Source: Conchocele bisecta
Taxonomy: Eukaryota; Mollusca; Bivalvia; Lucinida; Thyasiridae
NCBI GenBank assembly: GCA_029237695.1
Contig: JAQRGA010000111.1
Span: forward strand, 22,815 to 86,814
DNA length: 64,000 nucleotides
Direction of reading: 5' to 3'
The first letter of the stretch is position 1; every line of letters begins with the position of its first letter. A program made the translations under genes and the position numbers. A model generated the notes under the pieces. It was not told the DNA's origin. It saw only the letters and a list, made by a program, of their open reading frames with translations, and ran no database searches. Shown one piece after another: positions 10,003 to 21,520 of the stretch.

Positions 10003-11492
10003 TCAAAATTTTAAATTTAGCAGAAAATTATACTGTGAACATTGCTTGCCACAGTAACCTTTGAAACACATGACTATTGTGCAAATTATTCCTGGCATTA
10101 TGCTCTTTATTTGTTCTAAGTTACCATTATGTTTGGCATGTGCTTGCCTCAACTCTGCAATGCACCTGGATCTTACAGAGAGAGCAAATCGGTTTCTCAA
10201 GTTTGTTTTCTTGACCCCACGAAACATGTTCGAGCTAAATGGCGCCTTGTTTATTTCTCGTTTCAGGGAGTTACTCAGATGGCGGATATCTTTTAGATGC
10301 GTTACCGTTACCCCTGGTTGAGCGGCATCTACACCTTTGTGTGATTTACTATCACCGTCCCCCGTGTAATGACTAACATGTAAGTCACTATTTATCTGCT
10401 TCGTAACTATTTCATTCCATTTCGCTTCATTACCTATTGACTCATTTTCGGGGAGGTTGGCAGTGCAGTGACCATGATGGTTTGGGCAGCTGATATCTCC
10501 ACCCTGATTTCTTAGCTTACTACCTATTATGCACAGCTTACTGCCAACAAATGCCCCAATGATTAATTATCTTTGGTATTATTCTCGCACATAGTGGTTG
10601 TCACGATTGTACCCGCTTGAAATGGTGTACTGTCGCTATTGAATATTGGGTTATTGTAGCAAGAGTCACCTTCAACTCGAACCGTCTTGCTACGTTTATT
10701 GCCACAGAGTATCATTTTCACTCTGTCTTCCTCTGGCCCACAGATTTGTCTGGATATTTTCATGCATACTTATTTTAGTGTTTTAAGCCAACCATAAGAC
10801 ACTGCTAATCCCTATTTTGACTGCTTTTTGTCAATCGAGGTTAATACGTCGGGCCGAATTATTATGTTTGTGTTTACCCAACAGCCGACAACAAGCCATC
10901 CATAATTAACTGATTGGTGTGCTCATAAGGCCCAGCTGCAAACCCACATTAGCTTTCCCTGATTTCCTACCCTTTCGACTTGACGGAACCTCTTCATATA
11001 GTTTATAATATTTACTTTTATATCTACATCGGGTGCATTTTAGCCGCTCAGCCCAACAAATGCCCCATTTTCTCTTGATGCGGCCGCATCAAATACCATT
11101 TCGCCACTACAGTGCGTATTAAAGGCGCGATGACTGTTTATTTCAGTATTAAACATCTTCTGGACCTCATACGGTCGATATAATTTGTTTATCAACAGAT
11201 CGGGGTGTACGGATGCATTTTGCGGTACGGCGCATTCGTCAATGAGTTTCGGACGCCTCGACAGAGAGCGCAGAACAGTTACATCATTGTCCGTACCATC
11301 AACATCTTTACAGGTAAACGTTTTATTTTCATTTACATTAACCCGGGATTCAAATGAGTCTTTGGAGCCTGATGTACCTATGATTTGTTCCATTTGGTGA
11401 GTGAGAAGAAAGTTTTTTACCTTTATTTTCATTTACCCGCCCCGTTTGAAATCCGCATTTTTTACCCGCCTCCTATGCTTATTGGCCGGCAT
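10003..11492 (-). CDS. Mutator-like transposase, copy 2, frameshifted
   Basis: Same motif order as copy 1: start MPANKHRRRVKN at 11492, donor at 11436, then a long N-terminal frame (11432-11040) containing HPDLLINKLYRPYEVQ and SHRAFNTHCSGEMVFDA. A two-base insertion follows (AAASRENGA in place of AAASRKWGI), and later VEGDSCYNNP with TPFQAG. The stretch 10705-10920 carries about twenty single-base insertions relative to copy 1, scattered as in unpolished long reads, and destroys the frame between the zinc-like and first acidic motifs. The C-terminal part (RCIAELRQAHA..CGKQCSQYNF) is intact. Probably the same gene product as copy 1. Confidence 0.7.
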
Positions 11493-12184
11493 GTTTTCAT
11501 TAGGTTAACCAAGTTCACTCTGAGCAGTGCATATCGGTAGAGAAATATATATGGGATGGCATTGCTCATTTAACAGGCAGTGTCTATACCCTAAGGAAAC
11601 AAGTGTCAACACGGGCACACGTGATTCAATTTCCTGTGACATTTTAACACTTCTATGTCTGAATTCGCTGGCAGCACTCATACACTGGGCTGGTTTCAAT
11701 TTAATTTGACACGTATCATTCTGGCATGTCACTAAGTTATGCGGACAAATGTTTCTATGCAAATTACAACATGTAGATTGACTAAATACTTCGAAAGTCA
11801 CTTTTTCGCCTGTTTTTATGATAAAAAAATGACAAAAATACTCCGAAATCACCCGACTTTCGATAAATTTAATCATTTTAACCCCATAATTGTGGAACAG
11901 CCAATATTTTTTGACAAGCACCATCTATTTTATAATAATTGTTTACAAGTGCATCAACAATATAGACTTTTCCTAAGAAATATATGAGAAAATAATACTC
12001 TGGAAAATTCTGGTGAAACTGAAGTTTCCGCAGCTGGACAGCCATAATTATATGACCATTCTTAAATTGCCACTGTTGAAAAGTTAGTCTTCTAAATAAT
12101 GTCAAATTACTTTGCTGTCACGAAATAGGTCAGACAAGACAATGGTAGGCACTTTATTGAGATATTATAGCAAAAAAATGTGCT

Positions 12185-12669
12185 TATAGGTATCACTGTG
12201 CTAAATATAGTACACATCGGCCAGGGGGTATGCTTTTGTAGTCCGGTATAAAAAAATAGTGCAGACGTTTTGAGGCCACAGACCCAGTTTGCTTGTAAAT
12301 CCTGATCCATTACAGCCCAATTTTACTTGAGAAACATTGGGGTTGGGGTGTTTTTAACACCAGTTTTCCAGCATATTTCTAGCATTTAAAAGAAATTACT
12401 GAGCCTGCTTGTCACGTGATGTGAACACTACGTCACATGACACTTTGATGATAAACAAAATGGCGGACAGGACAATGTTGAAATTTTCTTTCTTAGGAGT
12501 AAGTGAACATATTGTTTAATTAGTGAAAATCCGGTGCAGACAGGTTGCAGGTTATGAACAGGTAGGTTCCACAGCATCCATACGAATAGTGAAAGTGTGA
12601 GAGAATGGCCATATTTGGAGGAATCGGTTAAGTTGTATAGTAAAACTAATTGGTGGTTGCTAGCCTATA
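12185..12669. repeat. Terminal direct repeat, copy 3 of the composite element
   Basis: About 485 bp, same start and same end (GCTAGCCTATA) as copies 1 and 2, after which sequence returns to repeat R1. It again contains ATGGCGGACAGG, the proposed His-Me exon 1, here with no second exon downstream. Confidence 0.75.
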
Positions 12670-13195
12670 TCTCCACAACACTTACCCAGATTTGCTTCAA
12701 ACTTCAGATAATTCTTTATTATCATCCATATGTTCATATTATAGTCCACGCATGCGACCCACATGCCCAAGATCAAGGTCAAATGACTTTCAAATTTGCG
12801 TTAAAGCTTTTACATACGTTAATTCAAACTTCAAATAAATATACTCCGACATCATCAAATGCCTCGGTGGGCTCAACATGCGGACCATGGCCATCTGGTT
12901 TTTATTTACCGTAGGTTAAAGTTTTTAAGAACACTATGTCTCAGAAACAGCTTCGCCAATTCACTCGAAGCTTCACATGTGTGTTTATCATCATCCATAT
13001 TTTCATTCTATGCTCAACCCCTGCAACCCCTGTGCCCAATATCAAGGTCAGATTACTTTGAAATTTACCTCAAAGTTTTTGACATGCCTGCACGTGGACA
13101 GTGCGATATAGTTGTCACATTGGCCTACATACGTACTACATATGTACGTCACTTCGTGCGTCCGGTTAAATTTTTTTTATTTTAGGTTAAAGTTT
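12670..13195 (+). repeat. Repeat R1, resumed part plus a second partial copy
   Basis: Two successive runs of the R1 phrases: ATCATCCATATGTTC with GATCAAGGTCAAATGACTT (12670-12850), then GGTTAAAGTTTTTAAGAACAC with TCATCATCCATATTTTC (12910-13195). The repeat is broken at 13196-22055 by the nested elements and resumes with GAACACTATATCTC at 22056. Confidence 0.6.
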
Positions 13196-13320
13196 TTAAA
13201 GGTACATGCCCACTCAGTAGGCATAAACTGTTCTTTATAGCAATTAAATAAGTGTATAATTGTGTCACTATTCCACCAGTTCTAAAAATTATGTGCCCGG
13301 CTATCCATATATAATCATTT

Positions 13321-13505
13321 TAGACGGCCCGCCAGATGCATTAAAAGTGCTCCAATAAGGTTTTGATGGCATTGTTTGTTACAAGTGGGTATCCATGCTG
13401 ATCGACTTCTATGATGTGTAGGCCGTTGGATAGGGGTGGATACCACCGCAGATTTGACCTTTAGAGGTCATTCTCAAGGTCATTTAGAGGTCAACTCGGC
13501 CGAAA
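13321..13505. repeat. Left terminal inverted repeat of the Academ-type element
   Basis: Pairs with 21112-21277, roughly three-quarters identical by eye with small indels. Subterminal motifs continue inward: CAAGATGGCCGCC at 13650 and CCAAGATGGCCGAC at 13823, mirrored in the right arm. Confidence 0.8.
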
Positions 13506-15649
13506 ATGTCTCCTCGACATGGGTGTATAAATGAGGATGTATATTTCATATACATGAACATTAATATCTGATGATGAACTTTTCCGATAGATATATGACT
13601 CCGGCATATGTAAATGTACTTTAAATGCCAAAATTGTAATTGTAAAATTCAAGATGGCCGCCAATTTGCCGAGAAATGCAGATTTTTTTCTATTTGTACA
13701 TCATTCAATCAATTATATTTGAGCCATTTCGATTGTGTAACCGGTTTTTAAATATATTTCCCAATAGAGAATTCAATTATACAAAAAATGAGACCATTCG
13801 GACAATGCTCGTGTACGTACATCCAAGATGGCCGACAAAATATGACCGGCTATGACTTGCGTTCATTTTAGCACTTTGTTGGCAATGCTGTGTTTTTCGA
13901 TAGACTAATCAGTTGATTGGCGTTGCATACCTGGTATCAGGTAAAACATATATTGCAATTATGAGTATTTTACTAAGTTATCTACTCTAGACGGAAAAAC
14001 GATGTATTCATTCGATACGTTATGCTTTGTATGTGCTAATAGGACTGTATTGTATAGGCATGTCTGAGAGAATGATATATGTACATGTACATGCTACAAT
14101 ATTCTGAAGTGTTTTTTGTTTATTGAATCATGCTAGTAAGACAACATAAATATATATTTACATGTATCATGTAACATGCTGAGCACACTCGATTAAATAT
14201 ACGCCATCAATAATGACGCTAGCAGCACACCATACATGGTATTGAGCACATGTAGACTTCCGGTTTTTATTGTTTACAAAGCAGACGAAGTATTGATCAC
14301 CAGTGTTCAGCAGTTTAGCACCGACATGTAACAACTTTACTGTATCCGGTAGCAGGTATGTATAGTCATATATCAATATGAAATGAAACAGGTTGGTTCG
14401 ATGGCATGAAGAGATTTCCGAAATATCGAAAACCAAACCAGAAATCCAAGAGTCACGTGTTTTGCTCGTGCATGCGTGTATGTGTAATGAAAGCGAAAGT
14501 AGATCAATAATTCCAATTGCTGCTCATCAAAACACATATTCAGTACATTATTATTGTAATAATCAACATGTGTTTGCAGAAAGAATACTTTTTTTTTTTC
14601 GTAAAATTTGATTTGAATAACAATTCCGTCAAAAAATATTTTCTACGGAAGGTTATACGTGTCATAATGTAAACATTTGCAACTCGATTTCTATTCAACG
14701 CGAGATGCATATATATATATACTTTTAGTGGTATGCTTTTTTCTATTATCCCCACCCCCTATGCGATAGTGAGGGGGTGGGGAATATTGCTTTGCTCCTG
14801 ATGTTCCGTCGTTCGTACGTCTGTCTGTCCGTCCGTCCGGCAGGTATCCAAGAGTAAGGGGCCATGAGGCGGAGCCTAAGACAAAAGAATCCTTTGATTC
14901 ATTCCGTCTGGCCCCTTGTTCTATTGTTAACAAGGGGCCATTCTCTTTGATCTAGAACAATGGAAATGGCCCCAACCCGATCTTACACGCCCGTCCGTCC
15001 GTCCGTCCGTCCGTCCGTCCGTCTATCTATATGTGTCGAAAGTGTGTCCCAGTTTCTCCACAATGTCATATTTTCAATATTACTTCGACCATTCACTCAA
15101 TGCGTGGACACTTGCTTTACCTGGGCACACTCGTGCCACTAATATATACCGTTGTAACATTTGAAATGCATATGAAACACTTACCCGTTTGTGTACACAG
15201 TACAAAGAGGATTTTGTATTTTGATATTTGTGTCAATTCAAGTGCGGGTTTTTCACACACATTTTTTTTACTTAGTCCAGTGTACCATGGGGGCATATCG
15301 ATGTTTTGGAAACACTATGTCTAATTACTATATAAATTGTGGTTCTGTGGATGCATCCATTTATGAGATCGCAATGTGTCGTCGATATTGATTTCGAATA
15401 TATTCAATGACTTTTGCCGAAAATGAAACTGAACGTTGACATGAAATACGAAATGTCTCTCAGTTGTACACATATTCATAGACATTCCCATGTACACTGA
15501 AGCTATAACGTTTGACTCAATTAATGAATAGTACTTTTATGTGTTATTCTGAATCAATATCGACGCTATATCAATACCATAAGAGGTGTTTGAACATTAA
15601 TGTCTTATAAAGTACTGATCTATATTTCAGGGGATATCAGGGATTCAAC
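13506..15649. other. 5' region of the Academ-type element with nested (CCGT)n repeats
   Basis: No coding frame is supported. It contains the subterminal GGCCGCC motifs, a perfect hairpin CCCCACCCCCT / AGGGGGTGGGG at about 14750-14783 and (TCCG)n tracts at about 14822-14840 and 14991-15024, which are nested copies of the hairpin-headed repeat family. A polypyrimidine-AG (TATATTTCAG, 15621-15630) lies 20 bases before the proposed start codon and could be a 3' splice site from an upstream non-coding exon. Confidence 0.5.
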
Positions 15650-18600
15650 ATGGCAACAGTAGCAGCGGCCGCCAACTTGAAGAGGAAACGAGGCTCCATA
15701 CAGTGTACCGTGTACGCACTGTGTTTGCTGTGTCAGTCAACAACTGAACAACAATTGAGATCAGCATCAGATCAAGGCAAAGAGCGCATCCGCACTGTTA
15801 TTGCGGAGAGAACGAAGGTTAAATGACACCGAATTTGTTGATGTAATAGATCGTTTGGAGACAATTCCTGATAATGAATGGACATGTGTCAACATGAAAT
15901 GGCACAAAGACTGTTACAGCAATTTCACAGCAGAGACTAAAATTAAATAGACTTCGAAAGAAACGTGATGTTGAAATACGGACAGCCACAGAAGTTGGCG
16001 TCGATGATTCACGTGCCTCAAGAAGTTCTAGTACCACAATTGACTGGAGTCGTTGTATGTTATGCCAAAGTAGTAAACTATCTGACATGCGTAATATTGC
16101 AACAATGAGCATTCTGATAAAATACTGAACTATTCAAAGCACGATTTAGTTATGAGTGTAAGACTTGCCAATATTTCTGACTTAATCGCAGCCGAAGGCA
16201 AGTATCATTTGAAGTGCTTCGTTGAATTTGAAAGGAAGCACAAAAAGCGATTGTCTATGCCGCCAGCCGAAAGACAGGACACAGATATTATCATGGAAGA
16301 ACTCGGTGAACATTTGCAACTCGGTCTGGCACGTGGTAATGTATATGATATGGGAGCCGTTTGGGAAAAATATATAAGTATGTGTTCTGAAAATGGTGTA
16401 GATCCGCCAAAGAGTTATGCCTCGAGCGTAAGACGTTCAATGATACTATATCAAATGTGTGTTGGTAAACAAGCAAGTTATTCGCGACCTCTGGATATGA
16501 AAGCATCACTAATAATGTACCCAAGTGACAAGTCACAGTTTGCAATCGCAAAAACATTCACTAAAATGGCAAACGATGATAATGAAGAGGGTGCTGATCC
16601 ATTTATTTGAAAAAAGTTTGAATCAAGACACTAACATTCAACAAGAAATTGTACACACTGCCTTGTACCTGAGAAACGAGTTATCCGAGACACCAGGACA
16701 TAATGGCGCGTGGCAAGGTATCGACCAAGCACATATAAACAACGTGATCCCAGATAGCTTGTTCCTGTTCCTTAGTGTCTTATTCGGAGGAACGGGCGTT
16801 CTCGACTCAAAAGAAACTGCAGATGAATCGAAACGGGTTATAGTAGTATCGCACAGGATATCGTGTTTGCAGTTTCTAATGGCAGTAAACTGACACCGAA
16901 ACATGTAGGTCTTGGACTGACTCTGCATCAGGCCACTCGATCCGAACAGTTAGTGAAGCTGTTTCATTCAGCCGGCCATTGTATTAGCATTGACACGGTG
17001 AGGCGTATTGACACAACAATCGTAAACAACATACTGGACGAGTATGAACGGAATGACTGTGTTTATATTCCAACTGATATTGTGCCGTATGAATCTGGCA
17101 AGCTTATCCTGTCATCTTGTGACAATATTGATGTTCTGGAAGAAACAATTGACGGGAAAAATACATTCCATTGTACACAAATGGTAACCTGGCAGCGCGG
17201 ACCTCCTCCGGAAAAGACATATTGTAACAATGACATTCAACGCCCATCAGCACTGACTCATAGTCGTATAGAAAAGCTTCACGAACTAGACCGTTTCAGA
17301 AATGTCTTCAGGGACAAAGCCATCGCCGAGTTTTCCAGAAGAGTGCCACATTGAGCCAGACACTTGGTTTGATGAAAGTTTAGAAAGGAATAAAGCAAAG
17401 CTGATAAATGAAGCATGGCTCTTGAGCAGAATGGATGACGAGGAGCACGCGGTGCCACATTGGTCAGCATTCAATGAAGTCATCAGCGAAGTGGACCCAC
17501 CTATGACGACGACAGGGATGCTCCCAATACTGCAGGCTCCCGCAGATGATAATGACACGATGACAACTGTGATAAATCGCTTTGCAACCATTGCTCAGAA
17601 ACTTGGACAAAAGCACACGGTGCTTGTAGTTGATCAGCCATTGTACAGTCGAGCGAAATCACTGGTGTGGGCAAATCAAAACCGGTATAGGATGTTGTTG
17701 TGTTACTTGGTGATCTACATATTTTGTTCAACTTTCTGAAAGCAATTGGAAATCACCTTGAAAACGCCGGCCTCGTTGACATTTGGGTTGAGAGTGGTCT
17801 CTTTGCGGAGAATAGTACAGATGCGATGATGAATGGCAAAGCATACTATCGAGCAGTGCAAGGCCACATATGGGCATACGAAGCTCTCAATCGGATATGG
17901 TGGACCAGCTTTGAAAGATGGTTAAGCGAAAATAATGACACAGTTACAACGTCATTGAAGCGATGTGTATCTCTCGTGCAGACCAGTTTAAAAGAATCTA
18001 GCACCAGAGCACCCCATGCTATCGCAGAACTGGTACAATTATTGAATGACCCAGAGCTTCAAACGCTCGTGAAGAAGTTCAACTCCGAATTGGACGCGGA
18101 TCCAAACTTCAAATACTGGCATAGCTATATAGAAATGGTCGATATCCTATTAGACTTCATTCGAGCCAACCGAGATGGTAACTGGAGTCTACATATCGAT
18201 GCATTTGCTGCAATGCTTCCCTGGATGACAATATATGATCACACGAAATACGCAAGGTGGGGACCTATTTACCTGGCCGATATGAAGGGACTTGCTGCAA
18301 CAGCTCAGAAGTTTATGCAGAGTTCATGGCAGGCAACTTCGTGGTCAAACGAAGCAACAAGCGGTTTAATCAAGTTCCCGTAGACCAGGCTACTGAATGG
18401 ATGAATCGGATGTGCAAGATTTCAAATGGAATCATAGGAATCACTCGGAACGACACGGCAAGAGACCGATTTTGTGCAACATGGGCTGAGAGATCAAACG
18501 TGTCTCATGCTATGAAGTCCCTGTATGGGTTTGATGATGGCGAAAACGAGAAGCAAGCTCTGTCCACACGCAAGAATGACATTTCGTCACCACAAAGACA

Positions 18601-20441
18601 TGACTGTGATGCTGTGAACCGTTTAACCGATTTATTTCACAGGTTCAATGTGTTCAAGATCTCAACTGGGTTGGACGAACCACAGCCTGATCATTCAAAT
18701 GCAGAAGAAAGTACATATGCTATACTGGAGAGAAAGGGTGACAATGCGCCTCTAGTTTCATTGACCTCAAATGATGTCGCATCCAGTGAGATTAAGGCGG
18801 ATTTACTGTCAGCTGAGTCAAGGGGCATGCACATGGTGAAGGTTAATGTTACAGAGCGATTAATTGACACAACTATCTCATTCCATAACACAATGCAACG
18901 GAACTGTTCTACAACATTTGCTTCATTGTACCACTGCTCAACTGTGAATCAAAAGCAGGAAAAGAAAGTAGTTAAGGCTGATCGAAAACTGATTCAAAAG
19001 CTACTAACTGTTGCACAGGCTGGACGGAATGTGAAAATGGATGAAATTTTGAAGCACGAGCTTTCTCCTGTGCCTCTATCATTGGCTAAGCTAGATGGCG
19101 AAATGAATTCGGCAGCAAAATCTGATCTACTTGGTCTACTTGTTACAGACATTAACGCACAGGTGCCAACATCATTGCCAGATGCACAGGAAAATGTAAA
19201 ATCTTGCATTATACTCGATGGACATGCTATGATACAAGCAATGGGAAAGACATCAGGCTGTCTGACATTCAACGATTACGCCGAATATTTCATTAAAGTA
19301 ATTATCAGAAATTCAGTGTTACCGTAACACGAATCGATGTAGTGTTCGATAGGTATCTTGGAACGCAATCCATTAAAAGCTTAACGCGTGCTAAACGGAA
19401 TCCCAGAAAGAAACGTCCATTCGCAAACTAATTGACAACGGCAATGTACCATTACCCTATGTATGGGCACAGTTCATCGCTCTGGATGAAAATAAAGCCG
19501 ACTTGGCATTGTTCTTGAGCAGGCGTATCATGGAGTATGGTACAGCCATCGCGGAGAGGAATGAACTCATCACTGCTGGTGGATTTGAATCGGAATGTGA
19601 AGTCAAATCAACACGTCGTACAGATGTATCTGAGCTGGAAGCTAACCACGAGGAAGCAGACACGCGTATCATTCTTCATTCCACGGATGCAATCTCACAA
19701 GGTTACGAGCGAATACTTGTCGAATGTAGGGATACAGATGTTCTTGTTATGATGATACATTTTCTGGGTCACCTCAAGGCTGACGTGTGGATGGTTGGCG
19801 GGACAGCCAAACAACGCAAGTACTACTCTGTTACCAGCATTGCTAACTCGCTGCCAAAGACAGTTGTTAATAATTTACCTGGATTCCATGCACTTACGGG
19901 GGTGCGATACAACTTCGTCTTTCACTGGTCACGGCAAGAAAAGCGGTTGGAAGGTCTTCAGTAAGTACCCCCGAGCTTATCGATGGCGTAGGTCGCGATG
20001 GACCAGTGGAGAAGGTTGAAGAATTGTGTGCCATATGTACGGTGCATCATCGCATATGCACGGTATAGATAGCGCAAGACATACCATGTTCGTTACGGGT
20101 AAAAAGAAAAATCGATAGAGATGCTTCCTCCTACCAGTGATGCTCTAAAACTACACCTACGCAGAGCCAATTACCAGACAAAGATTTGGTTACATGCCAA
20201 CGTTCCAGCGATGAACATTGAGTCACCATTGGACACTGGGGGGTGGAAAGCTGGTAGAGACGGTATACAGATAATCTGGTCCTCCCTTCCTTCTGTGCCA
20301 GCTGCTTGTGTCGAGTTGCTCGCCTGTGGTTGTACCAAGAAGTGCAAAATGGCATCATGTAAATGTAATAAGTCGGGAATCATTTGTACACCTGCGTGTG
20401 CATGTAATGCAGACATGTGCTGCAATCCATTCGGCATGTAA
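15650..20441 (+). pseudogene. Academ-type transposase/XPG-like nuclease, frameshifted
   Basis: Read across frames, the product is one large protein (about 1,500 residues). N-terminal zinc-like pairs: CLLCQS with WHKDCYSNFT, then RCMLCQSSK with GKYHLKCFVEF. Middle: VIPDSLFLFLSVL, then a recurring family signature after 16860 (SNGSKLTPKHVGLGLTLHQA). C-terminal nuclease-like motifs in order: ILDGHAMIQAMG (19220), DVVFDRY (19340), EEADTRIILHS (19650), CRDTDVLVMM (19730), GCDTTSSFTGHGKKSGWK (19905). This acidic spacing resembles the XPG/FEN (PIN-like) fold. The tail is cysteine-rich (CGCTKKCKMASCKCNK, then CTPACACNADMCCNP). Frame changes occur near 15824, 15948, 16120, 16605, 16860, 17320, 17700, 18330, 19315, 19430, 19900 and 20020-20110, several in short homopolymers. 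Start chosen at the first ATG before CLLCQS. Probably a dead copy, unless many breaks are sequencing error. Confidence 0.75.
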
Positions 20442-21111
20442 CTGGGACTAACTTGTAACTACGTAACTATTCGGCGAGCAAGTATGATAAGTCACGATTT
20501 TGAACAAATCTGCGAACTATAGTAGAGTCATAGGACATGATTGGCGAACGTGCTTAATGTATCAACCCGATAATACTATTTGTTGAGATTAATACATACA
20601 ACGTGCACATGTATTAGTCTTCTTCATTTGATCTCGAAATGGCCTTGCAACCACCTACAAATGTCACACTATGTATCGTGTATAGTCCCATTGGTAAGAA
20701 CAATAAATTAGAATTGTATCCAGAAGACTAGCATAATTACGATTAAATAGTTAGTAATTTGAACAATTCCAAACGGCGGCCATCTTGGATTTACAATTTG
20801 CAACTTATATGTATTTCATGAAAAGAAAAGACGGCCAATATGATACACATTTGGTTATATAAATAAAGGTGTACGCATGTTCAAGAACATATACACTTAC
20901 ATGGCTAGTGTACGTTGTTTTTTTTTACAAATAAATGTAATTTCTAATTGTTTTGGCGGCCATTTTGAATTATATTTCCATTTTTTTTATTACTTTGTTA
21001 CTAAAAATAATAGTACGACCATTTGATAACTGATCCGCATCGTCAGAGAAACTTTTTGTAGTAGTGTGCAGCTTTTATAATGCAAACATGAAAATAACCG
21101 ATTTCTATCGA
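20442..21111. other. 3' region of the Academ-type element
   Basis: Non-coding. Carries CGGCGGCCATCTTGG at 20774 and TGGCGGCCATTTTGA at 20954, mirroring the left subterminal motifs at 13823 and 13650. Confidence 0.5.
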
Positions 21112-21277
21112 TTTAGCCTCTAAATGACCTTGAAAATGACCTTCAAAGGTCAAACTTGATTGTGGTATACCACCCCTATGTGAAAGCTTACACATCATAG
21201 ATATAAACTAGCATGGGTACCCACTTGTAACAAACCATGCCATCAAAAGTTTTATTCATCCCCTGGCGGGCCGTCTA
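21112..21277. repeat. Right terminal inverted repeat of the Academ-type element
   Basis: Complement of the left arm, ending CTGGCGGGCCGTCTA at 21277 and followed by the TTT target duplication at 21278-21280. Confidence 0.8.
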
Positions 21278-21357
21278 TTTAGTAATATTTATTTTACTGA
21301 TAATGACTAGCAGTGGTATCAAGCTATTTTCATATTCAAATGAGGCATGATATTTTT

Positions 21358-21520
21358 ATGCCACCGGGTTTCGAAGAAACGGGTGGCATATAGTGTTTGG
21401 ACCGTCCTTCCGTCCGTCCGTCTGTCCGTCCGTCACACTTTTCGGTTAACCACTTTGTCGCAGTTTCTCAAATATGCTGCAGGTGGCATCCGCGTTCGAC
21501 AGACGCATTTCTTGTTTTTA
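21358..21520. repeat. Hairpin-headed (CCGT)n interspersed repeat
   Basis: Starts with the perfect hairpin TGCCACCGGGTTTC / GAAACGGGTGGCA, then (CCGTCCGT)n at 21404-21434 and a short body. It is inserted into the outer MITE (ATATTTTT before, ATTAACTTATGCTAA after). The mechanism is unknown from sequence; the family recurs at 3.9, 14.8, 15.0, 51.6 and 58.7 kb. Confidence 0.55.

Larger units (their letters stand above)
5335..12665. mobile_element. Two-gene composite element: three direct repeats, two interiors with His-Me endonuclease and Mutator-like transposase
   Basis: Architecture seen directly: repeat (5331-5810), interior (5811-8739), repeat (8740-9215), interior (9216-12184), repeat (12185-12669). 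The outer ends read TATA-GGTATCAC and GTTGCTAGCC-TATA, and the flanks (..AAAGTTTTTGCATACCT / TCTCCACAAC..) are contiguous in the R1 repeat, so the insertion is precise with a probable TATA duplication. Each interior holds a + strand His-Me finger gene and a convergent - strand Mutator-like transposase gene. Such a LTR-like layout without any retroelement protein is unusual. It could be one element with long terminal direct repeats that recombined into a tandem, or a short 476 bp element flanking and mobilising an interior. The copies differ mostly by small indels. Confidence 0.7.
13321..21277 (+). mobile_element. Academ-type DNA transposon, 7,957 bp, precisely delimited
   Basis: Ends read TAGACGGCCCGCCAG and CTGGCGGGCCGTCTA. 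Inverted similarity runs about 170-185 bp inward and includes TGATGGCAT, TTTGTTACAAGTGGGTA, CTATGATGTGTA, TAGGGGTGG and CAAGGTCATTTAGAGG. It is flanked by TTT on both sides, matching the empty site in the neighbouring MITE copy (ATCATTTAGTAAT). The single gene at 15650-20441 combines an N-terminal zinc-binding region, XPG/PIN-like nuclease motifs and a cysteine-rich tail. As I recall, Academ elements encode such proteins and make 3-4 bp target duplications, so the fit is good; the name is inference from family knowledge. Confidence 0.75.

Noticed and set aside
5331..12669. Interpreting the block as an LTR retrotransposon
   Set aside because: The direct repeats resemble LTRs, but no gag, protease, RT, integrase, primer site or TG..CA ends were found; the proteins are DNA-transposon and endonuclease types.
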